Positions 32,221-43,358 are shown, counted from the first letter of the stretch. The stretch: DNA of 64,000 nt from Staphylotrichum longicolle (GCA_019096155.1 JAHCVI010000001.1:2046001-2110000), one strand, 5' to 3'. Notes: a model not told the origin generated them from the letters alone. Made by a program: numbers and translations.

Positions 32221-34040
32221 CTACTTCCCAGCTGCTGCCTCCATGGGAACGAACCGAAGCAGGCATTTCTGCCCCTCCGGGCGCGACGAGATCAGCTGGT
32301 CCGACATCTCCATGTCCCTCGGCGTCATGGTGGCATCGGGCAGCGTGGTGAACCTAGAGTACACCGCCTGAAGCAGCGTCTTCATCTCGGCGAGTGCCAG
32401 ACTGTGCCACTTGTCAGCAAAACCATCCACACAACACATTGCCAGCCCGTGGATGGGTAATCACAACCCGGCACGTACTGTTTCCCAACGCAGCCCCTCC
32501 CGCCGTTTGCAAAGGCGAAAAACAGCCTCTTCCTCTCCGCGTCGCCCTTGTTCTCCAACCACCGCTCGGGCCAGAACGCATCCGGGTCCGGGAACACGCT
32601 CCGGTCGATCCTCTGCACCGAGTACGCCTGGCAGCTGACCGTGGTGCCCTGCGGCAGGAAGAAGCCGTCGATGGTGCGGCCGCCGGGGGGCACATAGCGC
32701 GGGAGCGACATGGGGATGGCAGGGAAGCACCGCAGGCCCTCCATGACTACGGCATCGAGGTAGCGGAGCTTGTCGAAGCTGGACGCTGGGTGGGCGAGGA
32801 GCTCGGCCTGGAGTTTGCGCTGGTAGTGGATTGACGATGGCTGGGAGAGCTCCCACATGAGAAAGCACAGGGCGTCGCCTGTGGTGTCGATGCCGGCGGC
32901 CATGTGGTCGAGACATTCGGCGGCGATGTCGAGCTTGTCGAGGTGGAAGTTGGGCCCCTGGAGGCGGTTGAGGAGAGTAAAGGGGGATGGGTCGGTTTGC
33001 GCGCACGTGTCGAGGACAAAGTTGTCGGCTAACGGGGTCTCCCGTGGCTTTGCAAAGAGGTATAATATCTTGCCAAAGATCTTGTGCGCAGTCGGCCAGT
33101 AGTACTGAAACAGTCGATCTGAGAGGTGTCAGGGGCAAGTCAAAACCGACCTTGGTAGACGACCTACTCTGCAGGCTGTCGTCAAACGTCACCTCAAGCA
33201 TGATCTCCTCATCCTTGCTGCTCAAAAGCGAGTCGGTGCCATGGGGATGGAACAGATGGTGAGTGACGCAATCAAAGGCGTATGAGTGAAGACCTGGTGT
33301 GTGTTTGGTTAGGCCAGGTTGCTGAAAGACCCAGGACTGTGGCATCCACTCACAGACCTGCACTATCTGTCAGTATATCTCTCGCTATGTCACTGAAGAA
33401 AAACTTACATAGAGATCAAGACTCCCTCCCACTGACTGAACACATCTCTTGACGAAATTGCTGGCCCGCTCGGCAATACCATCCAGCGAAGGTGGTCGGA
33501 CGATGTTGGTGTTGGCGTAACGGTCTGCAAGGATGCGTTTTCTCTTTGCGTGCTGGCAACGAATCGTCATGTTAGACCCGACTCAGGGGTAATCAGCGCA
33601 GGAACCGCATCTGGAGAGGGGCTCACGTCGTCCTTGTTCAAGGTGGTAAACATGGTCCTACACACGGCATCATCAGTTCGAGCTGTTCCCCAGACCGTTT
33701 TAGGAAGGGGAACGCACCTTCTTCCATACACCTTGAACATATCATAGAATTCGGTCTTGTCGTAACCGCTACCCCCGGAGCAGTAGATCTCCTTAACGGC
33801 TGCGGCCGAGGCAAAGACGACCTCATGAGGGGCGATTCGGACGGCTGGCCCATACTTGAGATGCAAGTCATGGATGTATCGTGTTCGGTTTGTCCTGAAC
33901 TCGTGCCATTTCAGGACGAGCGACGTAAACTTGGCGTGCCACGGCCCTGGGATCTTGTTGAGTGGCGAGGTGAGGGTCCTGCGGAGAGTGTGGGCTGTGA
34001 GAAGGACGAGGGAGAGGAGGATGAGGAGCGGGGAGAGCAT
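32221..34040 (-). CDS. cytochrome P450 monooxygenase with a 4-nt microexon
   Basis: Membrane-anchored fungal P450, 482 aa after splicing. Exons: 34040-33718, 33657-33627, 33552-33409, 33357-33354, 33293-33168, 33118-32479 and 32401-32221. The start is ATG 34038-34040 (MLSPLLILLSLVLL, an ER anchor), followed by the proline hinge KIPGPW. The I-helix reads AAGIDTT, the K-helix EGLR (ExxR), the PERF region WPERW, and the heme loop FAFANGGRGCVGKH with the axial Cys. The fourth exon is only GTCT, between introns of 51 and 60 nt; it supplies the bases that join DLY to LHSYAFD in frame. Substrate unknown. The neighbours (a small Cys-rich protein, an esterase-like hydrolase) do not define a pathway. 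Confidence 0.92.
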
Positions 34041-34390
34041 GGTGGGTAGAATGGGGGTGTCTATGTTTCCATAATTGTTGTTCAAATGGTGAGGAAAGGT
34101 CTGGCGGTGTCACTGAGGGGGTCATGGGGCCTGAGATAACTGGGATCTGCCTAGACCGGAGGGGCTCGAGGGGTAACCGGGGTGCACGGGCCCGTATCTT
34201 CCGGTATCAGAGCCGGGAGGCCGGTGTTTGCCGGGGCCCGATACCAAGGCGCATCTCACATGCCAAGAAGACATATAGGACGAAGTACGGAGTATTGTGC
34301 AGATTTTCTAACATCGAGGTGGCTTTGTTGTCAAGATAGCCCGAACCGTACAAGACATTTATGCACACACTGCTTTACAACAAAGCAAGC
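34041..34390. promoter_or_regulatory. upstream region of the P450
   Basis: 350 bp between the P450 start and the stop of the next minus-strand gene. GC-rich, with clustered CCGG/GGCC near 34150-34230. No defined site recognised. Confidence 0.35.
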
Positions 34391-34670
34391 CTACTCCGAG
34401 TCCTTCTTCCCGCCCACCAAGTTCTTCAGCCATGATGGGGCACCAAGTCCAGACTGCGCCTGCGGCGGGTACTCCTTTCCGTCCTTCTCGACCTTGGGCT
34501 CGCAAGTGCACCACTGGTCCTCGGGGACATTGGCGAAGACGGAAGGCACATGGTTTCCGCAGCCGCGCCACGTCTTCTTAGCTAAAGGAGATATTAACAT
34601 CAGGCATGTAAAGAAGATGAGACAAAGAAAAAAACTCACAGCAGGTCGGGCAAGTTGCGCTCATGCACAT
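34391..34670 (-). CDS. small Cys-rich conserved fungal protein, 73 aa
   Basis: Two exons (34670-34640, 34581-34391) with a 58-nt GTGAGT...TAG intron. Splicing gives MCMSATCPTCSKKTWRGCG and then HVPSVFANVP, a CTC motif and a Lys/Pro-rich tail ending KKDSE. The six Cys in the first ~45 residues (two CxxC-like pairs: CPTC, GC...CTC) suggest binding of a metal such as Zn. I recall proteins of this type with the core CxxCxKxxWxGCGxHV in many ascomycetes, but I know of no function. The first of two in-frame ATGs (34668-34670) was chosen; the second is two codons later. The correct splice and Cys pattern make it a real gene although it is short. Confidence 0.8.
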
Positions 34671-35049
34671 GATGACGGTATGTTTTGGTGGTTTGCGGGG
34701 GGTGGTTATCTGATAAAGGGTGGGCTGGATGTTGTGTAAACCTTTGGTTGAGTGCTGAGCTAAAACGGCCAAGTTGGAAAACGGAATCTGCCAGGAATTA
34801 ATAGAGAGTCTGGATATCGGCTGTTATCGCAAGTTTGCCGCGCGGGTTGCAATGCCGTCCCAGGGTCGCCGAACACTTCAACCTTGCATCACCGGTCCCA
34901 CCGCAACGATCGCCGACTGTAACGGGGCGGGGCAAGCGGGCGGGGACCACTGCGGGAGGGCTGTAATTCTCAGTTGCCCGTGTTACACACCGTAAATTAC
35001 ACCCTCGCCCCGTTCCCCGAATGCACCGAGTCCCGCGATATCCGTCCAG
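34671..35049. other. intergenic, upstream of the small Cys-rich gene
   Basis: 379 bp before the stop of the DUF1749 gene. GC-rich, with the motif CGGGGCGGGGC near 34922. No gene seen. Confidence 0.4.
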
Positions 35050-36084
35050 CTACCGGCTCTCCATCTCGGCCAGAAACCGGGCTACCCGGTCCGCAAGCCA
35101 TTGCTGCCCGGCGTCATTGTCCACCCGGTGGTTCGCGCCCGGAATGAGTCCGCTCAGCTCGCTGGCGATGCCCGGCTTGCAGGAGCTCTTCCACCTGCTG
35201 ACGAGCCCCTGAACGTCGACCTCGGGAGGCACCCATTCATCCTGCCCAGACGGCAGAATCAACACGGGCTGCTCCAACCTGCCCCAAACCTCCGCAAGTT
35301 TCTCATCCGTCAGATCTGACGAGAAGTAATCGTCATCGCCCCTTCAAGCCATCTGTCAGCGAAACAACCTCCCCAGTTGATGAAATTCAAGAGAACAAAC
35401 TCACCCAACCGCCGCCAACGACCACCACCGATAAGCCGACACCGGCGTCCCCTTCCACCCCTTGGGCATCACAATCGTGCTCACAATCTCCCCGCCCCTC
35501 TCCATCTCCACCATCCCCTCCGCCACCTGCAGCGAGAGCTTCACCTCGGCCGCGTCCTCCCCCATCGCGATCGCCTCGCGATCCGACACCGGCCCTTGCA
35601 GCACGTACCCATCCACCCTCACCGCTCCTTCCTCCTCCCCATCAAGGAGCCCCGGGCGCTTGGTCGCGTACTCCATACAGTCCTGGCACCCCGTGCTGTG
35701 GCCCATGAGCACCACCCTCCGCGCCCCGAGCCCGCCGCGGAGGTACCGCACCAGGTCGGCCAGCTCGCGGGCGTCCTGCGCGAGGGAGCCGTGGCCGAAG
35801 CCCGTGAAGGCGCTCGACAGGCGCGCCTCGAAGACGGCGTAGCCCGGCGCGGCGGAGGCGAGGTGGGCCGCGAGGTGCCGGACGTAGGGGATCGTGTGCG
35901 GGCCGTCGCCCAGGCCGCCGATGAAGACGAGGGCGTTTTGGCGGGGAGGGGAGGAGGGCTGGTGGGTGACAATGTGCTCGTAGGTTTGCACTGGGCGGAC
36001 GGGGGAAGAAGATGTAGCGGAGGGAGAGGGGAGGTAGGAGTGAACCTTGACAGAAAAGGGGGGGAGGATTGTGGTGGTGGACAT
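35050..36084 (-). CDS. DUF1749 alpha/beta hydrolase
   Basis: Serine hydrolase-fold protein of the DUF1749/UPF0613 family, 323 aa. Exons 36084-35405 and 35341-35050; the 63-nt intron is GTGAGT...AAG. The start is ATG 36082-36084 (MSTTTILPPFSVKVHSY). The oxyanion-side motif FIGGLGDGP, the nucleophile elbow GHSTGCQD (Ser nucleophile) and a C-terminal GANHRVD (probable catalytic His) are in the right order; an Asp in GQDEWVPPEV could complete the triad. The family includes SidJ-type esterases that hydrolyse fungal siderophores, but I see no siderophore synthetase nearby, so the substrate is open. No signal peptide, so cytosolic by inference. Confidence 0.88.
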
Positions 36085-36484
36085 TTTTGTGAAAAAGGGG
36101 GATTGGGGTAGGTAAATAGCAACAGGGCAGTTGGCTAAACTCGGGGCACCTTGAGAGGTTCAACTGAGTTGAAGAAAAGAGAAAGCGTGACAGCGAGTGG
36201 AAACTCTTGGACATCATATGCACGTTTTCTTAGCTGCGGGGTAAGAGTAACTGCGAAATAGCGACTGCGATTTGATTGACCATCCATAAACTGACTGACT
36301 TTCAAGCTCATCCGAGTTTGAGTCCATCAGGTATAGCCAACCACCGAAAATAACATTTGTATTGGTGCCCGTGTCCGAGGTCGAGACCGTTACGCCACCA
36401 AAAATGAGACAAGTTGGGCTAAATACAAAAAGAAAAGGAAGGAGGAAAAGGGAAAACAAACAAACGGAAGGAAGCAAGAAAGTC
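36085..36484. other. promoter side of DUF1749 gene
   Basis: 400 bp. Next to the ATG there is a CT-rich tract on the minus strand; at 36400-36490 there is an A/G-rich tract on the plus strand just downstream of the T5 end of repeat copy B. No gene seen. Confidence 0.4.
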
Positions 36485-36655
36485 AAAAAGCTCACCGGCT
36501 CACCGCCCCTCGGTTAGGGGATCGGGAAGCCGGCTACGAAAAGCCTCGTAAGGTGTTTTACTTCGCAATCGAACTGGTGACCTCTCTTGTTGGGAGGTGC
36601 AATTCGATCGTTGTCGTCCTTCAGGCCGGACTCTCCCCATTGCGCCATTTGGCCC
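36485..36655 (-). repeat. tRNA-derived SINE-like element, copy B
   Basis: Minus-strand relative of the element at 1400-1590. It has a strong A-box TGGCGCAATGGGG (36635-36647), a tRNA-Phe-like CCTGAAGG stretch, and a B-box-like GTTCGATTGC (36565-36574). The tail reads CGAAGTAAAACACC, a small AAAA/TTTT hairpin, TTTTCGTAGCCGGC, a CCCC/GGGG hairpin enclosed by GCCGGC/GCCGGT, and GAGCTTTTT ending at 36485. It matches copy A in order, spacing and both stems, although stem sequences differ. The A-to-B distance (about 70 nt) exceeds a standard tRNA unless it carries an intron, and no acceptor stem pairs, so it is not a functional tRNA by inspection. Confidence 0.55.
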
Positions 36656-37107
36656 TTTGGGGAGAGCCGGTGAGATGGGGAATGCGGGAACTTCTATATC
36701 TAGTGCGGGCAGGAAGGTATGTGATCGCGGGGGGATCAGGGCGGGGCCTAAGGTGTCGAGATCAGATGGAAAGCCAGCGCCCTGGTATGCAACACTTGCC
36801 ATGTCGACGGGCAGTTCCCTCTCTCTAGTAAACAGAGCAGCGATGACATCGGTGGTGCCACATGCAAAGTCGATCTCTCATCATTCAGAGCCCTGCACCG
36901 CCAAGCTGGTTGTTTATACAACCATGGACCGTTTGTATACCAGAGCATCTCCTCACAATTCCGTCTAACCCCCCTCATTCATAGGTCCCACCATACCAAC
37001 GACTTCCGATCGCCTTCATCTCATCACGACATTAACCCTCCAGTTCCATTATCATTCCTCTTCAACTCTCTAGGCCGAAGCAATTAGACCCTCTCACCGC
37101 CCACATT
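36656..37107. other. intergenic, 3' side of kinase gene
   Basis: 452 bp between the head of repeat copy B and the end of the kinase gene. No coding signal; the right half probably holds the kinase 3' UTR. Confidence 0.4.
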
Positions 37108-40100
37108 TCATCGCCTTCCAGGGCCACCAGCGTCCTCCGCTGCCAAGTCCCGCTCGACCATCTCAATGCTCCCCAGGCTGGGGAACCGTTTCTGGAAGTC
37201 CCGAATATAATCCTCCTTCTCTGCGGCCGTCATCTTCAACAACGCCGAGCCCCCTCCGCCAGGCAGGTCTACCGCCAGAAGCGCCTCGTTCCCAATTGCG
37301 CCACTCGCAGATGGTTGTTGTGCGCCCCCACGGATCTTGGGGGAGGAGATGCCCCTGCTATTCGCCGGGTTTGCATTCGGCGGAGGTGCCGTCTGCCGCG
37401 GCGGGGTTTGGAGGGGGAGCGCCTTGTTGAGGTGCGCGGCGGCGGCCCCAGTCTACCCGCCCCTCCAACCGTTGTAGAAGAAGGAGTGGCGGCCGTCCGC
37501 CCCGTGGTAGACGTCTCCATCACCGGAGCGCTGCCTGACGACGGGGCCGTTGCTGACTGCCTGTCACCTGCGTGGAAGTCGCACCGTTTCGGTTGGCACC
37601 ACCACCGGCCTGCCCCCCCACCGGCGGCGGCGCACCGGCGGCGTACGCGGCATCCGAGTACGGCCCGTACCCTGCGCCCACCGGCGTTACTCTCGATGAG
37701 GCTCTGGACCTTGTTTTGGATCGACGCGACACGCGAGACACCGCCGATACTTTGGGCGGCGGTACGGGCGCCCCGCCGCGCACCACCGCGCTGCCCAACG
37801 TTGCCCTCGGCCTGTGCCGCTGCCACGGGCTTCTTCCTGCGCGAGCATGCGCGCCTCTTGCTCGCGGCGCATTTCGGGCGTCATGTCCTCCAGTCGGGGC
37901 TGCGAGACGGTCAACTCGCTGCGGGCCGATGGGCGGTCGCGGCGGTCTCCGTCCTTGAGGGGCGATGGTGTGCGAGGCCGAGGTGGGCCGTTCGAGCTGC
38001 TCAAACCGTTGAAGGCGTCGCCGAACTTGCCCGAGGATGTTCTTGGTGCCAGCGCCGAGAGAGAGACTGCCTCGAGGTGATGCTTGACCCTTGTCTTCTT
38101 TTCGGTTCCGGGTCCTCCATCGAGAAAGAAAGTCGACGTTGGATTCGATGTTCGTGTCTTCGTCCGGACTGGCGGGAGACTCCTTTCCATCGAATGTCTA
38201 GGAGATGGCAAAGCCGGAGACCGCGATCTCGACTCTTGCTCCCGCAAAAAGTCGAGGTTGGATTCCAAGTGGGTGCTGACGGGCCTCGGCTTCGAGGCCA
38301 GGCGTGATTTCGGCCTAGCTGAATCCAGCTGTTCCAAGCTCGGTCGCCCGCCTTCCAGTGACGGCCTAGAAGACGAGGGATGGCGCAGGTGTGGTGACTG
38401 AGCAACGCCTTGGAACGATGGCGTCCGGGACACAACCGGTGCTGAAGCATCACCCAAGGACGAGGGGTTTTGGCCCGTTCCCGGCGGCCGAGGCACGCTC
38501 GCTGCTCGGTGGTGATCAGTAGAAGTAGGCGGGAAGCGATTGATCTGATACTGTGGCCCTTGATCCATGATTGGGGATGTCATCGTCCCAGTTGACACCA
38601 TAACCGGCTTAGACGGTGTGGGTGATGTTTGCGACGAAAGTGCTTGCAGTTCGGGTGTGTTCGAGATGATGGCGGACGCACGGCTGACCTCGGGCTGCGG
38701 AGGCGCGGTGGCTGATTTGAGCGGCGGAGACAAGACCGGCAAATTTGCTCTGCTCACGTCCATCGACTGTCTTTGGCTCGGCTGCGCAGGCGTAGAGGAT
38801 GGAGAGGGCTTTACTTGGAAGGCCTCGTCCGCCAATCTTTCGGCAACTCTCTGGGAGAGGTCCTTTGATTGTGGCTGGGCAGCTGTGGGCTGACTCGAGT
38901 CGAAATCAAACTTCTGCCCCTTGTCATGAAGGAGTGAGAACTGATCAAGAGTTGGGAACCTGGCTGACAACTCATCTCCGCCGGAGGCCGGAGACCTTGA
39001 ATCAAGGGCAGCGAATGGATCACCAGTCGTCACTTTGCCGGGCGACGGGCTAGGGCGAGTCGGCTGAGGCGAGGGCTGAGAAACAGGCACTCTGCCCCGT
39101 CGCATGCGCTCGACTTCGGGAATCGACTGTTGTGGGTGCGTTGGTTGTGGGGAAAAGACAGCGCCAACCATGGGCGGCGACTGGACGCGGGGATCAGGTA
39201 GAGGTTGGTCACGCCGCTGGGCATCTGCGTGCGACCTCCCCGAGTAGATCTAGGAGAGCATAAGTCATCTGGCGTGGTCAAGCTCAGCGAACTTTGGCCA
39301 CTCACATCCTTGACAGGGGGTTCACGGCCCTGCATTGCGCAAGCCTCCCGAAGTACCTGATAAACATTGGGTCTGACTTGCGGGTTCTCACGTAACATCC
39401 ACGCTGTTGACCATCAGCACTGACCACGGGTCCAACGAAATATGATTCCCGGAGCTTACCGATGAGCCCCTTGAGCCTGTCAGAGAAGACAGGGTGACTG
39501 GGAAACCTGTAGCTAGCATTAAGAATGGCAAGCTGCCCTTGTTCCTCGAACGGCGTGGTGTAGTAGCACAACTTGTACAGCAAAACGCCAAGCGCCCATA
39601 TATCCGACTTCTCGTCAATCGGCTGTTTCCTGTACACGTCGACCATCTCCGGGCTCCTGTATTGCATCGTGGTATGCTTCTGGACGTCCTCGTCGATCAG
39701 GCGGCACTCGGCGGCGGTTGTGGGTGCGGGGCGCGGCGACGCTGCCGACCCAAAGTCGCAAAGCTTGAACTTCTTGACAGACCCGACCACGGTGATGAGC
39801 ACGTTCTCCACCTTTAGATCGCGATGCAGCAGCGGCGGGCGCAGGTAATGCATGCAGGCGACGCCCTCGGCGACATCAGAGAAGATATTCAGGATCTCGG
39901 GCTCGGTCAGACGGTGCTGCAGGCGCGTGTTCATGAAGTCGATGAGCCCGCCGCCGTTGCAGTACTCCATGAGCAAGAAGACCTCGAAACCGCCGCCACG
40001 CAGCTCTGAGGCGTGCGAGTCGATGTAGGTGACGATAGCCCGGTGGCCCTTCAGTCTCTTCATAGTCTCGACCTCGGTGCGCATCCCCCGCAACGCCTCC

Positions 40101-40372
40101 TTGTCCGGGACGGCGACCCGCTTTAACACGGCCTGGTCCGTCCCATTGACTGGTGACGGAAGCTTGACCAGGTAGACGTGAGCGAACCCCGCCTCCGAGA
40201 GGTATTTCTGGATGACAACGCGGTGGTTTCCGACCTGGATCTTGGTGCCGGGCGAGAAGGTGCCGGCTGGCGCGCCGGGAGCACTCACGGGCGCGGGGGC
40301 GGCGTAGGCCGCGCCGTAGGTGGCGGGCCGAGGCACCGCTGCGGGCGCCGCCGCCTGGCCATACGAAGCCAT
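37108..40372 (-). CDS. ark1: Ark1/Prk1-family (NAK) serine/threonine kinase; C-terminal frame breaks
   Basis: Kinase of the Ark/Prk/AAK1 family, which regulates actin patches and endocytosis. Exons: 40372-39460, 39403-39306, 39249-37108 (two 56-nt introns). The kinase domain lies at ~45-325: the glycine-rich strand is atypical (LSEAGFAHVYLV), the ATP-binding Lys is in AVLKRV, the catalytic loop is HRDLKVEN, and the Mg loop is DFGSA. A long Ser/Pro-rich tail contains SIQNKVQSLIES and ends in QKRFPSLGSIEMVERDLAAE at 37108. Between ~37840 and 37430 the coding signal moves between frames, about four shifts that cancel out, with no credible introns. Uncorrected, the frame stops at 37687. True length should be near 1050 aa. 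Confidence 0.88.
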
Positions 40373-41236
40373 GGGTCGCAGGTGTTGTTGCGAGAGTCTC
40401 TAAAGCGACGGCTTCTGCTTCTGCTAGGACGAGTGCGAGTAAAGGGTGGGGCGGGATCGAGAGAGCAAGGGAGCGAGATTGCGATGGGACGGGCGATGTC
40501 GGGTCGGGGTCGGGGTGGGGGTCCAGGTCGCGGGTCGGAGGGGACACGGGGAGACGGGGAAGAGAGGTACTTGGGCGGAGTCGGGAGGCGAGCTCAGGTC
40601 ATCGAAGAGAGCGTCGTGCTGCGGAGCCTGTCTACGATACAGGATGCATGACCGTGGTTCTCGTCGACCGAGGAGGGAAAAGCAATGCAATCTTGGAAGG
40701 GATGCGGGATGAATGGCAGGCCCAGAGGCTGATTCGAGGTTGCAATGTCCCATGCCAGGTACCGATAATGCGCATCACCGACACCCTGCGCTAAGTCAGG
40801 CGGGGCCAGCTGGCAGTTTTGGCGTGCAGTCGCAACTGTGGAGCCAGGGGCAGCGCTGCTCTCACTTGAGCAACGTCAACTTTAGGCACCAAACATCGAC
40901 TTTCGTGGTTGGCTGTCAGTCATTTATGTCCCGGTTTCTTTCACATGTCACCTTCCTCCAACAACCCAACCGTCAACCTGCCCACCAACATTTGCACACC
41001 CATAAACTTGGGCAACAACTGAAGCGAAAGATCACTGTTTCACAGCCCACAGATGCCCCTCCTTCTCACGGCTTTCAGGTTGACTTTGGTTGACTCTGAT
41101 GAAAAGATATCAACTGTCGAATGCGAGATCCTCAATCACGTTGAAGCAATCATTAAACCAGGGCATATGTGGTTCCACTACATACATGCCAGCCACTCCG
41201 GCGCACTGTCTTCATCCATCTCGGGTCTTGTTTCTC
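40373..41236. other. kinase promoter and permease 3' region
   Basis: 864 bp. The 250 bp next to the kinase ATG are GC-rich with repeated GGGTCG/GGGTCC. The right end includes the permease 3' UTR. No gene seen. Confidence 0.45.
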
Positions 41237-43146
41237 TCAGAACAGCGCACGAACGATGCGCATCGGCAAGTTCTTCCACGTCCGTTCCAGCGGTTTCTCG
41301 TCATCGTCTCCTGGGATATGCATCCGAACATTGGTCGTGAGGTCGATCTCGTGGGCCGGGATCCACATCCTCCAGTCCCGGGTGTAGACCTTCCAGCCGA
41401 CGTAGAGAGCGAGGATGATGGGCGCAGCAAGGTAGCTCATAAAGAACGTCTCAGCATCGGGGGATGATTCGGTGTCCGGCTACGCCACAAATTAGCTCGG
41501 GAGCCTTGAGTTGAGAGAGATCACGAAGACTTACATAGAGGGAACTGTAGAACGTGGCAATAAGGCAGAGGATGTTAAGCCCGAGGCCAATCCAACTGCC
41601 CCAAACACCGAGACCTGGCTTGTACGGAATCTGCTCGAGGGTGAAACCCTGCGCCTTCCAGGCGTAACGGAAGCGGATGTGCGTCAGGCAGATGGAGCCC
41701 CAGATAAAAAAGTATGAGAGACCGGAAATGGCAAGAAGCCAGTTGAAGACGGTGGAACCTTCAGAGGCAAGTCCGATGTAGGCCAGCAGGCCGAACGCCA
41801 GCTGGACCAAGACGCACCACAACGGACGGCCCTGCTTGTCAATGTAGGCCAGGAACTTGGGGGCCATGCCCTGCTCCGCTAGAGCCTGCATCGTCCGGGT
41901 CGAGCCGAAGGTGCAAGAGTTGGCAACGCTGATGACGGCAACAGTGATGACTGCGTTCATGATGGAGGGAAGCACCTGAATGCCGGCATCTTCTATGGCC
42001 AGGACGAAGGGAGACGCCTTGGTGTTGGCGCCCGATGAGTTCAGCAGCCTGTCGTCGCTCGCGGGAAGGATCAGGCCAACAATGAACAGGTTGACAATGT
42101 AGAAGAAGGCGATACGCCAGAACACCTGCTTCGAGGCCGTAGGAATAGCTTTGCGGGGGTTGGCGCTCTCCGCGGCGGCCAGGCCGACGAGTTCAGTGCC
42201 GCCAAACGAGAAGGCGGCAATGACAAAGACGCCAGCAAATCCGTTGAATCCGTTGCGGAAGGCGCCAGGATCGCGCCAGAACGTGGTCCCAAGGTAGCCT
42301 CGGTCACCCACACCGCCAGTATTGATGACGATACCGAGGATGATGAAACCCATGCAGGCCGCGATCTTGATCATGCTGAGAATGAATTCAACTGAGCAGT
42401 GTCAGACATACTCGGACCGCATTCCTCTTGTTCACGGGTTTCAACTCACCTTCGCCGTAGCCACGGACACCGAAAATCTGGATGACGCACAAGACGACCA
42501 AGAAGACGGTAACCCACACGCCCATGCTGATGTCTTCTCGCCAGTATTCAATTGTAATAGACGCCGCAATCAACTCGAAGGGGAGAATGGTCAACCAGGA
42601 GAGCGCGTAATCCCAGCCCACAGCGAAGCCCCTACAGCGGTTGTTAGCAGTGCAAGGTAAATAAGGACATAGTCTGGAGTATCAACGTACCATGAGGGAT
42701 CGACAAAGCGGACAACGTAGGTGTAGAAGGCACCATTGACGGGGTACAACACGGCGAGCTCAGCAAGAGCCTGACAAGTGAACAACAGCATGATGCCGAC
42801 GATCGAGTAGCAGATGAGCTGCAAAGGGTTAGTCGTGCTGTCAACAGTTCAGGATGTTTGACCGCAACTCACCAGAGACGCTGGTCCACCCTTCGACAGC
42901 GCGCCGCCAGAACCGACGAAAAGACCGGCTCCGATCGCACCACCTGTGTTCCCAAACAGGTCAGTCCTACCCAATGGATTCGGTGCTTCCTCGAACAGAA
43001 GCAGACATACCGATTGCAATCATCTGCATATGCCGGTTGCGGAGATCCTTCTTCAGCACTCCGCCGCTGATGCCGGCCTCCTCATCACGGCCATGGTCCG
43101 AGTCGACGACCTCCTTGGCCGGCGACTTCTCTGGGGTTGTGGCCAT
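41237..43146 (-). CDS. amino-acid permease, YAT (APC) family
   Basis: Plasma-membrane amino-acid/proton symporter of the fungal YAT family, 538 aa. Six exons close in frame: 43146-43011, 42943-42873, 42818-42691, 42631-42450, 42391-41535 and 41479-41237 (introns 54-67 nt). The N terminus is cytosolic and charged (MATTPEKSPAKEVVDSDH); TM1 carries the unwound APC motif GGAIGAGLFVGSG. Diagnostic YAT blocks follow: PVNGAFYTYVVRFVDPS, GYGEVEFILSMIKI, FSFGGTELVGLAAAESANPR and NSCTFGSTRTMQALAEQGMAP. About 12 membrane helices can be counted. The C-terminal tail ends ERTWKNLPMRIVRALF. Substrate range cannot be read from sequence. Two GATA sites 165-215 bp upstream hint at nitrogen control. Confidence 0.94.
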
Positions 43147-43310
43147 GTGTGTTTCGTCTGCCCGCAGCAGTCAAGATGGCGAGCTCAAGTTCTGGAATCA
43201 CACCGAGCGCAAACTTGTGATGACTGGCAGAGAGGAGGAATCCAAGTTGAAGTAAGGTTGGGAGAAATAGCGGCACGGCAGGAACGGGGCCCCCTCTCAT
43301 AAAACCGCCA

Positions 43311-43358
43311 TGATAAGGGAACATGCCATTTATGGGATTGTGGTTTGGCGCCAGATAG
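43311..43358. promoter_or_regulatory. paired GATA-factor sites upstream of permease
   Basis: TGATAA (43311-43316) and AGATAG (43353-43358) both match HGATAR, the site of AreA/NIT2-type nitrogen regulators. They lie 165-215 bp upstream of the permease ATG and 42 bp apart. Such hexamers also occur by chance; the link to nitrogen control is inference from position and from the gene type. Confidence 0.35.

Noticed and set aside
34041..34085. Upstream start for the P450 at 34085
   Set aside because: The codon there is TTG; the first ATG at 34040 gives a normal membrane anchor.
30173..36084. Secondary-metabolite cluster around the P450
   Set aside because: No synthase, transferase, transporter or transcription factor is next to it; one P450 and one esterase-like protein are not enough.
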